A stretch of DNA of 64,000 nucleotides from Ischnura elegans (Eukaryota > Arthropoda > Insecta > Odonata > Coenagrionidae), in NCBI RefSeq assembly GCF_921293095.1, contig NW_025791658.1:6386001-6450000 (forward strand). Direction: 5' to 3'. The notes beneath the pieces are model-generated. The model worked only from the letters and a program-made list of their open reading frames with translations, had not been told where the DNA came from and did no database searches. The stretch's first letter is position 1. Each line of letters starts with the position of its first letter. Shown piece by piece: positions 43,724 through 55,339 of the stretch. The translations under genes were made by a program, and so were the position numbers.

Positions 43724-44365
43724 TAGGGTGGTTTCCTTTTATTTTTTTATTGCCTAAATCGAAAGATTATTACTCCTGGAGTACGTGTTTCACGCTTTTA
43801 GATTTTTAAATGACGATATCTATTTTTCGCGATTAAATGAAAAGTGAAAAATTTCAAGCGCGCAAAAACGCGACGCGTAAGTAGGAACGCATTTCTGATT
43901 CCCCCTCCCGCCTTGTGAGGTGACCTTGAGGCCAGGCTTAGCGCTGATACGACGCAGGCTGCTGGCGGGTAGCGGAGTACCCTGCTGGCTGGTAGCGCTC
44001 GGCTTAAATAAGGATTATTAATACCTTAACAAACGAGAAAAACTTTCCGACCTTAGCCAGTTTTAATAATTGATTATTAAGACATGTTTCCCTGAGCTCT
44101 GTGCCTCATGCATGCATTGGTAACCTCAGACGATGTAAAACTCCTATCTACTCGTATAGAAACTAGGTCCCTGTGACGTCACGTGGAGTGGAATCGCATG
44201 GGCGCCAATCTGGCCTTTTTCAAATGAGGATAAAATTTGACCCTTGCCATTCGTCTAAACCGGTATTTCAAAAACCAAATAATTTGTGTATTATGAATAC
44301 ACTAATGGTGGGTAACGAATCGCAATCAATGCCTTTCGTTTTCTTTGATGAAGGAAACTACCCTA
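43724..44365 (+). mobile_element. AGGGTGG MITE, copy C
   Basis: Full-length copy in the same orientation as copy B, with both ends intact and TGACGTCA at 44174-44181. A 123-codon frame starts in it and runs past its end, which makes the frame misleading. Confidence 0.92.
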
Positions 44366-45915
44366 TTGTCATCAACTTGTCGCCATTTCCCACCAAGTTA
44401 ATATTTCCTATAAAGTTTTTCAGAATAATTTTACCTATTTCCGTTTCGCAAATGAGCGGTGACGGAAACTTTTCTTTGAAAAATTTCAAGAAAAAATCCC
44501 TCGATAGAAAAAGATATAAATTAAGTGAAGAATTTTACTTCTAAACTTTAGGCCTCAATATTCTATAATCAGTGCTGTATTTAATACAGGAAATTTGATG
44601 GAAAGGGACAGAATGTGAGTCCAGCTGATCTACTGAGTACAATCCTAGGAATTACCTATGTATTAGGCAATCCTTATTAGTGGACGCACCCCGGCGCTTA
44701 TTTTTAAATATAGGAAAGGCTTATCTTGAGGTATTTATCAACTACTCTTCTAGTGCGTACTTTCTTCAAGCAAATTATAGCATCAACACGTATATGATGG
44801 ATCTACAAATTGGCCCCATATACACTTTTTTGGAAGTTTGTGAGAATCGATTACGGCCTTCAAGTTTTACCCCAGGTAAATTGCTTCCTCGTCCCTGGCT
44901 GGTAAAGTCGCGATAAAGATGTAGGGCAAGATGAGGTGCAGGACCTATCAGATGACCAAAGCTACGGCCCGGGAGCACCCGATTGAGCGTTGGAGAGCTG
45001 AGGGAGTGGCTAAATTCAGCGCAAAATATTTTACCTCCCTAATCGATAGTCAGGAATTTAAAAAGGGCGAATTTTGGTTGAAATTGGCTTTCAGTTTAAT
45101 CTCTGTCCGTCGTTGTTATAGGAAACCTTACCAATGGAGGCATACATGGATAGGGAAAAATCGTACTATTAAGTCACTTTTTAAGTTGGCTGTCCTTAAA
45201 AATATAAAAATGACCTAAATATTAAAATCGAAACAGTAACTAATTCATTAAAACAAAAGGAATATTAATGCCATATGATCACTAAATATGTTAGTGCTAT
45301 CGTAAAAAGTTAAGTCTCTCTTAGATATGTAAACAGTAAAAATAAAGAAACATTCTGCTAGCAACGATGAGGCCTAGCGATTTTTTTTGCAATCAAAATT
45401 CCAATTATTTCCGAGGAAACATTTCCATCGGTGTAAATATATTTATCCAATTAACAAAAATTGATAAATAATGAAGAAGAAAGCTTATGAAGCTATCTTT
45501 ATCAGCTTCAACCTACGTAAAGAACTATTTAATGTCAATCAAGTACTGATGGTGGAGTCGAAAGAGGAAAATTGCCAGTTAATTTTTTTTCATTCGTTAA
45601 TTCTCCTATATCGAACAAATATTTCACCAACTTATTAAGTCTCCTGAATGACGTTGAATCCCCAAAAAGTGTTACGAGCGAGTTGATTTCCGTGTTCCTA
45701 ACGGCGAAATCGTGCACCCAGCCGGCCTTATCGGGTTTACCATTGGAAGCCAGTCCCCATAGGTACCCACTCTTTCAACGGGTAAATATTTTCAACTCTC
45801 TACTCCCGTCAACTACGAGTATAAAAGTAATCTCAAACGCCGCGACGATGCAACAACATTAACGCTCGTTTACTCAACTGAGCATCGTAATGATTTCCTA
45901 CGTCTCAACTGCCGG
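44366..45915. other. No recognisable gene
   Basis: Frames of 78-96 codons (44680, 44931, 45572, plus strand) lack domains. No element ends found. Confidence 0.4.
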
Positions 45916-46113
45916 GTCTACACTAGTAACTTAAGTGCCCATACAAAAATATCTGTGCTGCGACTGCACTAAATCTGCACTGTAACTGGACTAAACTCTG
46001 TGTTTAGCACAGTCACAGTACACTTTTCTGTACTAGACTGTACTATGGCAGCTAGAATTTGAGAAGAACTGTACTGTAACAGTGCTGGATCACTGTGCTT
46101 GAACTGTGCTAGA

Positions 46114-46345
46114 GCTCAGACTGCACTTTGACTGGGCTGGGTAACATGACTGGAGCTGTACTATGGCTCAAACTGGACTGTGACTGGGTTGGGTAACTGG
46201 ACTGGAACTGTACTATAGCTCAAACTGGACTGTGACAGGGCTAGAAAATATGACTGGAAGTTTACTGTGGCTAAAAGTGGACTGTGACTGGGCTGGGTAA
46301 CATGACTGGATCTGTACTATGGCTCAAACCACTGCGACAGGGCTG
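46114..46345. repeat. 52-bp tandem repeat, about 4.4 copies
   Basis: Units of 52 bp, each with CTCAAACTGGACTGTGACTG- and GACTGGA-CTGTACTATGG-like words, form the left subterminal array of family 2. Confidence 0.85.
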
Positions 46346-47623
46346 GACTTAAACTAGTCATTGACAGGAGAAAGTATTTCCTATATTATTTCATATTACG
46401 ATCAACTATCATTTCCATGAGAATATGAATGCGTAAATTATATAAAAATTTATGTTGACATTACAGCGGCAATGCATAGCTCCAGCTTGCTTATTATTTT
46501 GGTAAAGTATGGTCAAAAGAACAACTTCCGCCGATACTCAGCCATCTTTGTTAGAGCATTGGTTGGCATTGGTGATGAACCGGTTGTAACATTACTTGTT
46601 TACGTGCTCTGAATTCTACGCTGTACGATGGATACGTCGATGTAAGATCGGCGCTAAGAACATGAAGAAGTGAACTTTACTTCAATTACATCAAAATTAG
46701 CTACTTAGCCGGGAATTTTTCTTGCGGGTGAAGTGATATCGTCGATTTTGCTGAAATCCGTGTGGTTCGCGATGAATCAACTTTCCACGATTGATTTCGA
46801 CGACTCGCAATCTACTCCTTGCGAAGCACGAGAGAGTTGAAAAAAGACATATCTTTATTTATACTCTGCTGCTGGAGGTAAGGACTCAACTTCTCTAAAA
46901 TTAAATTCAGACAAACTTAAACAGTCAAATTTTGACGTAACACTTTATTAGATATCAGTATGCAATGTTTTTTCCTTTTAATTTCAGGAAGGAAGACAAA
47001 GAGGCAAATGAATTGAGCGGCCATACTTAAAGAGACTTTCTTTTTTATGTTTATAATCATGAGTATATTTGTATTTAATAAATTTGTTTTATTTTCATAT
47101 CTTATTGTCATTTATTGTGCTCCACGGCGTTGGTACTGAAACTTCATCAACAAAAACTATCGAGGTGGGCATATTTGTGGCAACTAAACAAATAGCACTG
47201 AAGTAAATGTTGGTGGTTTTTATGTTGAGTGCCCGTTGATGTGCAGAATAGGATTTGTCAATTTTTCTCATAGAACCTAAGTGCTTCGATAGCAATATTT
47301 TTAGTGCCATAAAATTAGTTCATATTAAGGAAGTGGAACGTAACAAATTCAGTGAGTGTCTGTTAGGAATATGGTTTATCTTTCCTTAGACTAGTCAACA
47401 TTTGAATGAGTGTAGTCGTTTTGGCCACTGTTATCTCTTTGCGGTTTTCTGATTGGATCAGGCAACCAATCTTCAAACACCCAAAAAGGGAACTATATAT
47501 CTCTGCTGATTGGCCTATCTTGATTTAATTCTGCTTCTTGTTTTCAATAAGATATACAGGGAATGCAATAGCCACATCAAGACTCAATTATTGATTCATG
47601 GAAAGAGTATTACAGTAAAAACT

Positions 47624-47740
47624 GTGCTATGACAACTCCACTGTGACTGTGCTATGGAAACTCCACTGTGACTGTGCTATGACAGCTCCACTGTGACTGT
47701 GCTATGGCAACTGCACTCTGACCGTGCTATAACTGTACTG
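47624..47740. repeat. 25-bp tandem repeat, about 4 copies
   Basis: Units of CTCCACTGTGACTGTGCTAT plus five bases form the right subterminal array of family 2. Confidence 0.85.
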
Positions 47741-48867
47741 TGATGTTTCAATTCAAGTGCAGTTTAAGTAGAGTTACAGTACAGCCCTTTTAGCACAGTT
47801 ACAGTGCAGCTTTAGTACAGCCGCAGCACAGATTTTTTTGTATGCGTGACTACTTAAGTTGGCTCTGTATTTAAGTTGGTAGTGTAGGTGTCACCAGCTT
47901 CATTTAAGTACACCTCCACTTAAGTCATCTTAGAACCCAACTTAAATTGCGTAGGCAACTGTTTCCGCACGGTTGAAGCTCTTCATGTGTTGTAAATGGC
48001 ACATAATACCCATCTCACATCATCCCGTTGACAATGTTCTAAGTTGTGCTGTATTGTATGATGTGGTTATTGAGCGTTCTATTTCGTTGGCTAATTTCTA
48101 TTGTTGGGGATATTAATTCGACGAATTTATTTTGTAGTGTTTCTCATCTTATTGTTGGTTTTATTTCCGTGAAAACTAATTGCTATGCCTGTTGCTCACG
48201 GTGAAACTCGATTTATAAAACTTAGAAACGTTTTAAGGAATTTTAGGACTGACAATGAGACGACGGCAGTGGATCCGGTAAAACAGTTTATTTTCCATGG
48301 TGTCATAATCGAAAATAACGTAAACGAATGCACTCAGTAACTTCCCACACACTGTTATTGAAACTATTGCATAGGGCTTTAATGTTAGTCCTAGGGATGC
48401 CGAGGGAGATAAGATGTGGCGATTTCATTGGACGTGGGAGGAATTAATGGTTGAAATTTAACATCAATGGTTTTAATAAAGTAGTGGAATTTGACTAGCA
48501 ATAAGTGTTTTTGTTTACGTTATGAATATGTCATTCCACGAAGTCACGCTTAGTAATTCTAAATTCCTCTGGCTCCATCACCTCTCGCCATATAGCGTTC
48601 CCTCAGGAACTGAAATCGGTCTTTCTTTTTAACCTTCTGAATCCAAAATGGTTAATTCACGGAGTTTGGAAGTTTATTTCAAATAACAGTCGCTTAGGAT
48701 CAAAGAATCACTAATTGCTCTCCTAGACCTTCATCTGTCAACATAACTGTTTCCCGATATAGACAATCACGGTGCTGAAGTCGACTTAAAGCTCAAGTGT
48801 AGCTACCGCACCACATTTAAGATTATATTTAAGTGAAGTCACTTAAGTTAAGTGTGTAGTGTAGACA

Positions 48868-49050
48868 AGGCACCTCCCGTGTCACGATGACCCGTTCGTG
48901 AGTCGTTCCCGAGCTACCATGAAGATTCATACCCAGATAGTGATCATTCAAATTTAATGGTGGCCAGAAATCGACAATGGAACGAAAGTGGCGCCGCTCG
49001 ATTTGTTGCAAGACCTTTGCAAATGATAGTATCTGCCTCTAATTAGAGAA
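48868..49050 (-). pseudogene. Exon-like relative of the sequence split at 30032/38417
   Basis: The minus strand encodes LSFAKVLQQIERRHFRS, then a different middle segment, then LHGS and ERVIV. The upstream border TCTAATTAG could be an acceptor. It abuts family 3's right end. Function unknown; relatedness to the 30-kb sequence is clear at DNA level (GGCGCCACTTTCG / TTGCAACAAATCGAG words). Confidence 0.45.
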
Positions 49051-49130
49051 AGACTTAGATTACAAATTTCTCACTCGTGTGTACACACACGTGTTCGATA
49101 TGGATGGAACTTTATGTGAAAGACTTTTTG

Positions 49131-49789
49131 CAGTATATTCCGGTTAATTGGGACATACCGGTACTTGTGGTTTTTGCCCCAACTAAGCGGCTGCCCCAAT
49201 TAGGCGAACTCTCTTGTATATGGGAATACACAAACGTTGAAATGATAGAAAGACGACTAAAGAACGTTGATAATGCAACATAAGTTTATTAAAATATTAA
49301 TTTGATAAATAAATCAGCGATTTCAGTTAATTTATTATCATTTTAAAGAATTATAACATTTTTGTTATACATACAAAAATTACATGGTTGTTACAAAAGT
49401 TGTTATAAAAAATACATTCCACAGCCTAGGGCGACGCTGAATGAATGTCTTTTACTAAGTCATATTAAAGAAAAGTCTTACCTTCTTGCGGGTGGTATAA
49501 CAACAAGATCTTCAAAATAGGGCAAGAGTAGGAACATTTGTGAAAAACAAAGAGTACATCGAAGGAGGAAAATATAAAAAAATAGTATTCTTACAACAAA
49601 AAAAATTTAATTTCGTCGCGGGTATAGAGTCTATGTCGCCAACTAATCGCCCAAGAAATAGGCATGCTGTCCCAATTGAGCGGAGAATATACTCTGGGAT
49701 ATTGCTCTATTGGGTTCTGTTCTTCATGATATGCCCAAATTAAGCGGCTGCCCCAAGTAACCGGTGGACCCATTAAACGGAATCTACTG
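49131..49789. mobile_element. Pogo/Tigger-type MITE next to the zinc-finger gene
   Basis: The ends are CAGTATATTCCGGTTAATTG and, inverted, CAGTAGATTCCGTTTAATGG, followed on both sides by repeated AAGCGGCTGCCCCAA. It lies just beyond the stop of the zinc-finger gene. TG rather than TA flanks both ends, so the usual TA duplication is not evident. No coding capacity. Confidence 0.7.
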
Positions 49790-49811
49790 TGTTACATGAA
49801 TAAGGCTTTCC

Positions 49812-51340
49812 TCAAGCGTGCGTACCCAAGTGTTCGATGAGTCTGCTCTTCCTACTGAATGACTTTGCGCAATAATCACAGGAATAAGCTTTTTTTCCCG
49901 AGTGTGTTAACATGTGATTCCTAAGGGTAGAATTATGACTGAAAGATTTGCAGCATAGCTTACAAGTAAACGGCCTCTCTCCAGTGTGCGTGCGCAAGTG
50001 TTCGATGAGGCTGCCCTTAACATTGAAACACTTTGCGCAATAATTACACGAGTGAGGTTTCTCCCCTATGTGTGTCCTTAAGTGCATCTTAAGTCTGTCA
50101 TTTCTAGAGAAAGACTTTGCGCAGTAATTACACAAAAAAGGTTTCTCTCCTGTGTGTGTCCTTAAGTGTATCACGAGTTTGTCCTTCCTAGAGAAAGCCT
50201 TCATGCAATCACTACACGAGTAAGGTTTCTCCCCACTGTGGATACACATGTGTTGAGTGAGGAGAGGTCTTCGACGGAAAGATTTACAACATATCTTGCA
50301 AGAGTGAGGTTTCTCCGATGTGTGTGCAGGCATGTGCTTAGTGAGGTCAGATATCGTAACGAAAGACTTTCCGCAAATCCCACATGGATGTTTTCTTCCT
50401 TTGTGCGTGTGCATGTGATTGCTAAGACTGCTACTCAGTGTAAACGACTTATTGCATACACTGCAACTGAAAGGCCCTCCTTTTGTGACTCCTAGCGTGT
50501 GATTTTGGAGGTTTTCAGCACAAGAAGTGGACTTTGAGGACGTATTCTGTGTGTACGGTTTCCCATCCCCACCAGAAAACTCACTCGTCCCACAGTTTTC
50601 TCCTCTCCTATTCCAACAGAAATTTGTACGACAGACGTATTTTCTTTTTGCATCAGCCTTTGTCTTTTCCTTCTCAATCCTATCAATGTCTCAGAGGTGG
50701 ATGACTCACAAGAATTATTATTTTCTTCACTTGATGCAGGGATTGTGAAAGACTCATCTTTTCCCATAGATGATTCATCATTAAGATCCAAATTGCTGGA
50801 AACAGAATGAATTTCCATGTGTTTTTTCAGATCATTTTTGGTGTTGAATCCACATCTGCAGTTGAAGCAATGATATAACTTTTCGTTTGATTTTTTGCTA
50901 CTACTAGGATTTTTGATCTGAAAATTACTTCTCTTCTTTGTCTTCCATGACTGCCTCAATGCCACTTCTCCTGCTTTCACCTATTCTGATTAACCTGAGG
51001 CTATCTGTGGTATTTGGTGCACCACCTCTACCCCTTAACACAGGCATTGTGGCTACACTGTTTTTAGATTCTGGAATGTGTTCCTTATAACTTTGTCCAC
51101 CATTAGGAATTGAGTTACAAAATATCTTATCAGCACGAAGAGCACTGCCTTCTTCCAAATCTTCATCTATCACATTCCTTCCTTCCCCCGCACGGGACGC
51201 CACAGTCTTGGATTGAGTGTCTGTCACTGAGACTGATGGAGCAATACTGTCATTGCTAAGATCAATTCTTACATTTCTTTCCTTCAGCATACATGAAGTT
51301 GGTGTTGTTTCCATCAGCACTTTGTCAGGAGTTGATGGCC
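49812..51340 (-). pseudogene. C2H2 zinc-finger gene with two frame breaks
   Basis: Three consecutive frames on one strand form one product. From acceptor ATCTCTTCTAG at 51341, a polar linker (GPSTPDKVLMETT...) reads to about 50925. A second frame (50980 to about 50700) has one C2H2 finger (CFNCRCGFNTKNDLKKHMEIH) and an acidic stretch. A third frame (about 50690-49812) has eight C-terminal fingers of C-x2-C-x12-H-x3-H type with TGEKP-like linkers, closed by TGA. Such proteins bind DNA in the nucleus. The upstream exons, possibly a ZAD, are not identified. The frame changes near 50930-50980 and 50690 are single-base shifts with no convincing intron, so it is either a young pseudogene or carries sequence errors. 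The fingers themselves look well preserved. Confidence 0.8.
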
Positions 51341-52418
51341 CTAGAAGAGATATTACAATTACAACTTTCAGGATCAGACATGAAATCTAGGACTCCCTGA
51401 CCTAATTTAAAAAATTAAACATTTGATAGATAAAAACCCATGCACTTCAATTAACCTTTTTGCCAGATGTAATGCAAGTAGAACTGGTGTCAGTCTGCCA
51501 AGCGGTCATTTCAATATTGATTCAATTTGTCCAAAAAGGGAAGGTAGGAGTCAAGAATTATCACATACGTATCTATCTTAAAATTGCTGAAGAAAAACGA
51601 AATCAGGTCCCTATAAATATTCGATCATTTCAAAGACAAAAATGTGCATTCAGTGATTTTGTGTTATACACATTGCAATGTTCCCTGAGTTGATACTTAA
51701 AATGTAAATTAATTTTTCATTTAAGAATACTTTAGGAGAGAATGATGTTTTCCTCATCCTCCTATGCAAGAGAGCAGCAAACACTGCAAACTTTAAGGAA
51801 TGGTAAAATGGTAAGGAATGGTTCCTTGAATGATAAAATTGCTCCGGATTTTAATATGAGTTTGCTTTTAGCAGCTACTACTTGAGATACAAACAAGGAC
51901 AATTTTTTCACTTAATAACTGATCAGCTGATATCATATATCCCGTGGAAGAGGCCACAATGGATAGTTTTATTTCCAAATTCACAGCACATTTTTGTTGA
52001 AACAGAAGTAATTTATCATACATGAATCAAGTCCAGTCAACAATCACAGGTAAGTGTTATTAAAAAATAAAATTTGTAAAAAATCTCAACTGTACCCTCA
52101 TTTCATTCATTTGTGGACCAGAGTTAAAAAAAGGTTGTAAGGGAGCAATTGCTCTTGTCGAGGTTGACTATGATATCCATCCAGATTATTTTCGAAGTTC
52201 CTGATTAGTACTACACAAGCATGTAGCAATATTAGGGATTCAAATTCTTTATGAATCAATTTTCATAAAACTAAGAAGACATTTAACCACTTTCACCAAG
52301 TTTTCCTTTTCCATTCAAGCAGCCGTATTCATAGTTTCCTTAGTAAGCCTATGTAGGTTCTAAGTAATAGCATACTAGCACAATGGTATTCAAAGATTGT
52401 TACTACGGGCTACCAAGC
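51341..52418. other. No recognisable feature (upstream of the zinc-finger exon)
   Basis: AT-rich. It should include intron or 5' exons of the minus-strand zinc-finger gene, but I could not identify any. Confidence 0.35.
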
Positions 52419-52421
52419 TTA

Positions 52422-52490
52422 CAGGGAGACTTTGCCTAAGTGATGTCAAGAAAGAAGACGAAACATTTTTTACTTGAAAGTAGACACTTA
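52422..52490 (+). mobile_element. Long-inverted-repeat pogo-like transposon copy 2, left fragment
   Basis: CAGGGAGACTTTGCCTAAG and the next 50 bp match the end of copy 1 at 54552-54620. It stops at TTAG, where the 6.9-kb insertion begins, and resumes at 59396. Confidence 0.8.
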
Positions 52491-53468
52491 GTGGGGAACT
52501 TGTATGCTTTTTTTATTGCACAAGCGGACAGAAAATTATTTTCTGAATACATACAACAAAGAAAACCGCATGTATATCTGAGTTTTCCTTCGCGAGATAT
52601 TCAATGATAAATCAAACGAATTTTAAAGCGCGGGAAAAACTCCCTCATCCCCCGAGCCACTGCTGAGGAAGCCTCGATGACGTCAAAGGTGCCTAAACAT
52701 CACACGAAGCTATTTTTGTGATTGTTTGTAATAGTTGCCAGCAGTTGCGAGAGCTTCGTTTGTAAGACGTGTTGATTATTTTCTATTTAAAGATAAATAT
52801 CCGATGATAGAGGCTCGGAAGCCCTCATATTTTGTATTATTTATAATATTAATATCTAAGTAAGGGCATAAAATATAAAACTGGAGCAGTGAAACCAAAC
52901 ATTTTATAATATCTAAGCAACATCATTGTAGCAGTCTGAGCCACGGCCATTGGAACGGGGATACACCCATGTCTCGTATAGCGCAAGGGATGCCTTCCTT
53001 GGGGTCTTTGCGCTATACGAATTTGCGTTATACGAGAGCGTTTTAACATTGGGAAGATAGGGATGCGTTCCTGGTAGCATAGGTCTTGGGTATTGAATTT
53101 CCTCTAAAACATCTATATTCCCATAAAAAGGCTTAGAAAACATTATTTATATAAATGTTTATAGTTAAAAACATCTTTAAAGATAGTATGCACGCATTCA
53201 AAGACTTATATTCACATTTTAAAAAATTCTTACGTGCTTTTGAAATTCCCTCCTGTCGTGCGGGTGGGCTGACATCTGCTATCTCAGGGGATCGTAATGC
53301 ATTGCCGGCAGTTGACGATTTTTCAAAATAGTCTAAAAACAACTATTGTGTCACTCAGGCCCTTTTGTCGCTCATCAAAATGACAGGAAAATGCTACTTT
53401 GAATGCCATTTCATAGCTAGCGGAGTTTATGAATGATAAATCATTTTAATTTGAAGTCCTCCGAGTCA

Positions 53469-54136
53469 TTAGCAGCTACTTGAAACAGCCTTTAAATGCC
53501 TTGAAACCTCACCCAGGTTTTCCCTGAAAATGAATGAACGAGATTGTATTCTTTTCCAAAACAATATCGTCTCGTCAACACTAAAAACTGGTTGAGGGGG
53601 AAAGGAGCCACTTTCAATCACAGCTTGGAGTTCATAAGAAAGTGTTGCGGTGACTGCGCTATCAACACTTGCAGATTCACCTGATATCGCCGCACTGAAA
53701 ATACCTGCTTGCCGTTTAAAATTCTGGAACCACCCGGAGCTTTCACTAAAAGTCTCGGAGCGATTACCACTCTCGTCTTTTTGCACTGATTCACTATGAA
53801 CTTTCCGTATTTGTAGACCGCTTGGTTGAAGTTGGTGCGGCTGAGGTCACTGATGTTTTAACTTCGTCTTTAGTCAGAATAAGGCATCGTGTGTTTAAAC
53901 TTCCGCGCAATATCACTTTGACGTTCTCCATTTTCAAAGCAATTGACCTCTTTCAATTTCTCTTCTAGGTTTATAGTTTTTCTTGATAAATTCTTGATTT
54001 TTCTATACGCATTCCTATTTTTTGGCATATTCTCTTGATTTTTACTTTGTATGGCTCTATCTATATCACCTTCCACTGCTGAACTGTATTCCTGAGACGC
54101 AGAAGGCCTACGACTGCGGGGAGGGAACGAAGCCAT
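53469..54136 (-). pseudogene. Tigger-type transposase remnant
   Basis: Two minus-strand frames (54136-53870 and 53786-53469) with a shift between. The first has a CENP-B/psq-type helix-turn-helix (RKTINLEEKLKEV.. ENGERQSDIARKF). The second has the Tc5-type segment (GWFQNFKRQAGIFS) and the first catalytic aspartate in VFSVDETILFWKR. The remaining DDE core is missing. The family call follows pogo/Tigger/jerky proteins; it is non-functional. Confidence 0.82.
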
Positions 54137-54620
54137 TGTGTTTGACTCTATAGCGGACCCTTTTATGTGTTGATGCTATTCATGCGCAACTCGGCCACCG
54201 CTCCATTTCTCCCCCGTGAATACCGATGACCTTGAAGGCTTTAGCGTACACCCTCTACCTGGAAGTCAATCGCCCGATAACCTATGACGGCAAAAATTAC
54301 GTCTCAACCAGTATTGCTTAAAAAAAAACTCATTTCCACTAGCCCCACGCTTAATTAATGATCTAAATTAACTCATTCTGTTAAGGAGACGAGATAAATT
54401 ACTTCGGTAGGCCGGTTATCTGGACCCAATGACGAGTAATACTTTTGGCCATTGCACAGCAATGGATTTCGATTAATACATAAACAAAAAAGATTTGAGG
54501 CAAGCAATAATATTAGTATGCGTAAAATGATAAACATTTCGTGTGTACTTACAAGGAGACTTTGCCTAACTGATGTCAAAAAAGAAGATGAAACCTTTTT
54601 TATTTGAAAGTAGACACTTA

Positions 54621-54984
54621 CAGTCCGGCCGTCGAGAGTTGTCCGATGACAGTTCAAAAGGAGGGGCGGAGAACCCTGCGCCTGCACGGTTTGCAGCCAA
54701 TTGCTGTCCCCCAAACGCACCTCATACCCTCGCCCAGTCATACAACGTTGTCTCATGGATATGAAGCACTGAAACAAGCCTGAGCCACCAAAACAAGCCC
54801 TTTCTGCGAATCGCCAAAACAAAGGAATCTTCCTTTGGGTCCTTCACGCTCGTCGTCCCTTCTGGTTCCTTTCTTAAGGGAACCCTTTTGTTTACGTGTG
54901 GTGTGGGCGTTTCCATTTCTTACCTGGCAACCTTGCCCCCTACTCCTTCTAACTGTCATCGGACAACTCTCGGCGGCCGGACTG
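54621..54984. mobile_element. 364-bp MITE, TA target
   Basis: Inverted ends of about 34 bp, starting CAGTCCGGCCGTCGAGAG on the left and CAGTCCGGCCGCCGAGAG (inverted) on the right, with TA on both sides (54619-54620, 54985-54986). The unfilled site is preserved in the opposite arm of the host element near 58120, so borders are certain. Overlapping 97-149 codon frames across it are not genes. Confidence 0.93.
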
Positions 54985-55108
54985 TAGATAGGAATACAGT
55001 TGAAGGGTTTTGTCCAAATCCGCCCGGGTTTGAGAGAAAAAAGCATTTAAATATTGAAAAATGTGGTCACCTTGAATTTAATTTTAAAAATTTCGCCTAT
55101 TGTTTAAA

Positions 55109-55176
55109 AGCGAGTTGGCCGAGTGGTAGCGTGCCGCGCTTCTGATGTGAAAGTTCAGGGTTCGAGACTCGGTGAG
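55109..55176 (+). repeat. tRNA-like module in the left arm
   Basis: TTGGCCGAGTGGTAGCGTGC resembles a Pol III A box and GGTTCGAGACTC a B box, about 40 bp apart. The same module lies inverted in the right arm (57927-57997) and, diverged, at 59484-59553. The acceptor and T stems pair poorly, so it is not a tRNA gene. Confidence 0.5.
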
Positions 55177-55339
55177 AGTAAATTTTTCCAGCCTGCCACC
55201 TCCTCCATTTTTTGTAATCCGTTCCATCCTCTTCTAATTTGTTCATTTAGGACGTTTTACATTTTTTTTACTTGACTGTTGTTTGAGAATAAGCCCTAAA
55301 CTGACATTTTTGTCGCTAGCTAACCCTTACTTCGAATTA

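Larger units (their letters stand above)
45940..47844. mobile_element. 1.9-kb inverted-repeat element with GACTGTGCT word arrays (family 2)
   Basis: Inverted ends of about 60 bp start CATACAAAAA and continue with CTGTGCTGCG and CTGCACTGTAACTG. Behind them are arrays of short related words, of different period on each side. The middle (about 46390-47590) has small frames on the minus strand without a known domain. It is inserted in family 3. Its design resembles the element at 21856-23945, but the words differ. Confidence 0.78.
45916..48864. mobile_element. Inverted-repeat element with CTTAAGT word arrays (family 3)
   Basis: The ends share GTCTACACTA in inverted orientation. Close behind both ends, and repeatedly on the right (about 47850-47950 and 48790-48850), lie words built on ACTTAAGT. 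The rest of the right part, 47960-48780, has no supported frame. The element is split 24 bp from its left end by family 2. The target duplication is not resolved. Confidence 0.6.

Noticed and set aside
54373-55145. Frames of 85-149 codons across 54.4-55.1 kb
   Set aside because: They cross the borders of the 364-bp MITE and of the transposon arm, so they join unrelated sequences.
55109-55176. A functional tRNA gene
   Set aside because: A- and B-box-like words are present, but the stems do not pair and the module is repeated in transposon arms.
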